Position numbers and translations under genes: made by a program. Shown here piece by piece: positions 6,214-6,485 of a stretch of DNA of 6,485 bases; within the stretch, counting starts at the first letter, position 1; every line of letters starts with the position of its first letter. This DNA is from Clostridia bacterium (GTDB taxonomy: Bacteria > Bacillota_A > Clostridia > Oscillospirales > Acutalibacteraceae): positions 1-6,485 of the forward strand of contig RZYX01000100.1 of assembly GCA_009930155.1 (NCBI GenBank), given 5' to 3'. The notes beneath the pieces are model-generated. The model did not search any database, was not told the DNA's origin, and saw only the letters and a list, made by a program, of their open reading frames with translations.

Positions 6214-6485
6214 GTGTCTTTCATTTAAGTTACTAAATTTCAAAAAGATATAATTATTTATATAAACAATAAATTTTTCGATGCTGCAGTCATTAAAATT
6301 ATTGCCATAAAAGCATTCGTTTTTAAGACGACCGAAGAAGCCTTCACAGGCAGAGTTATCGGGAGAACAGCCTTTCTTTGACATTGACCTTATCAACTTA
6401 TATTTAGTAGTCAGTTGTATCCATTCAGGCCAACGGTAGTGACAACCTCTGTCGCTATGTAATATAGGCCGTTCTCCCTTAAGGG
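6214..6485 (-). mobile_element. Edge of a decayed IS3-family insertion sequence
   Basis: The transposase remnant shows that an IS3-family element enters from the right. Its transposase 3' side faces the tRNA, so the window should hold the right end of the element. I see no clear terminal inverted repeat or target duplication, and the left end is not in view. The boundary is therefore only approximate, somewhere between the tRNA terminator (6157) and the end of similarity (6247). Confidence 0.5.
6247..6485 (-). pseudogene. IS3-family transposase (OrfB/DDE) remnant, C-terminally truncated, 5' part outside window
   Basis: The - strand frame is open from the right edge (first full codon 6483-6481). 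It reads ERPILHSDRGCHYRWPEWI, then SMSKKGCSPDNSACEGFFG and RLKNE, the classic end of the rve/DDE domain of IS3-family OrfB. The Asp of HSDRG (6451-6453) and the Glu of ACEGFFG (6343-6345) have exactly 35 residues between them, the DD35E pattern. The usual tail (YI.WYN..RIK..LG..SP..YR) is missing: similarity stops at YINNYI, near 6247. No frame beyond it restores the tail, so a deletion or boundary loss is likelier than a simple frameshift. The same frame runs on by chance to TAA 6031-6033, crossing the tRNA terminator and the tRNA in antisense. I therefore regard the gene as non-functional. An apparent start near 6396 is only a TTG (Leu) inside the domain. The first Asp, OrfA and left end lie outside the window. 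Confidence 0.8.

Noticed and set aside
6161..6222. Small - strand frame starting MKDTEEKILQYIN in another frame past the transposase break
   Set aside because: Checked as a possible frameshifted transposase tail; it lacks the expected WYN..RIK..LG pattern and has no other support.

Overview
The window is AT-rich and encodes a tightly packed arginine biosynthesis operon on the + strand, followed by a tRNA-Glu gene and the edge of a decayed IS3-family element on the - strand. The low GC content, consensus AAGGAGG-type ribosome binding sites, CCA encoded in the tRNA gene and protein sequences all suggest a low-GC Bacillota (Firmicutes). A gut Erysipelotrichia- or Clostridia-like bacterium is plausible, but I cannot fix the genus from sequence alone.

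Positions 1-5827 carry argH (3' part only), argC, argJ, argB, argD and argF. All lie on one strand, with junctions of -8, +11, +30, +2 (or -1) and +1 bases. Together they cover most of the acetylated (cyclic) ornithine route. ArgJ acetylates glutamate using the acetyl group of acetylornithine, ArgB phosphorylates N-acetylglutamate, ArgC reduces it, ArgD transaminates it to acetylornithine, ArgJ releases ornithine, and ArgF carbamoylates it to citrulline. ArgH does the last step to arginine. Only argininosuccinate synthase (ArgG) is not seen; it may lie upstream of argH, as would the operon promoter and any ArgR operator.

Positions 5828-6045 hold no gene. They contain a strong intrinsic terminator for the arg operon (about 5899-5943), then T-tracts and a near-consensus sigma-A promoter (TTGACT, 17 bases, TATTAT). 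A tRNA-Glu(UUC) gene follows at 6046-6122 with its own terminator at 6133-6157.

From about 6247 to the right edge, on the - strand, is the C-terminal part of an IS3-family DDE transposase. It has the second Asp and the Glu in exact DD35E spacing, but its usual C-terminal tail is gone. The frame stays open by chance through the tRNA terminator and antisense to the tRNA until 6031, giving a chimeric ORF that should not be taken as a real protein end.

I found no novel system here. The points worth a second look are a Met-to-Ile change in the ArgH signature, the double ATG at the argB/argD junction, the apparent UP element before the tRNA promoter, and the truncated transposase with its antisense-tRNA tail.
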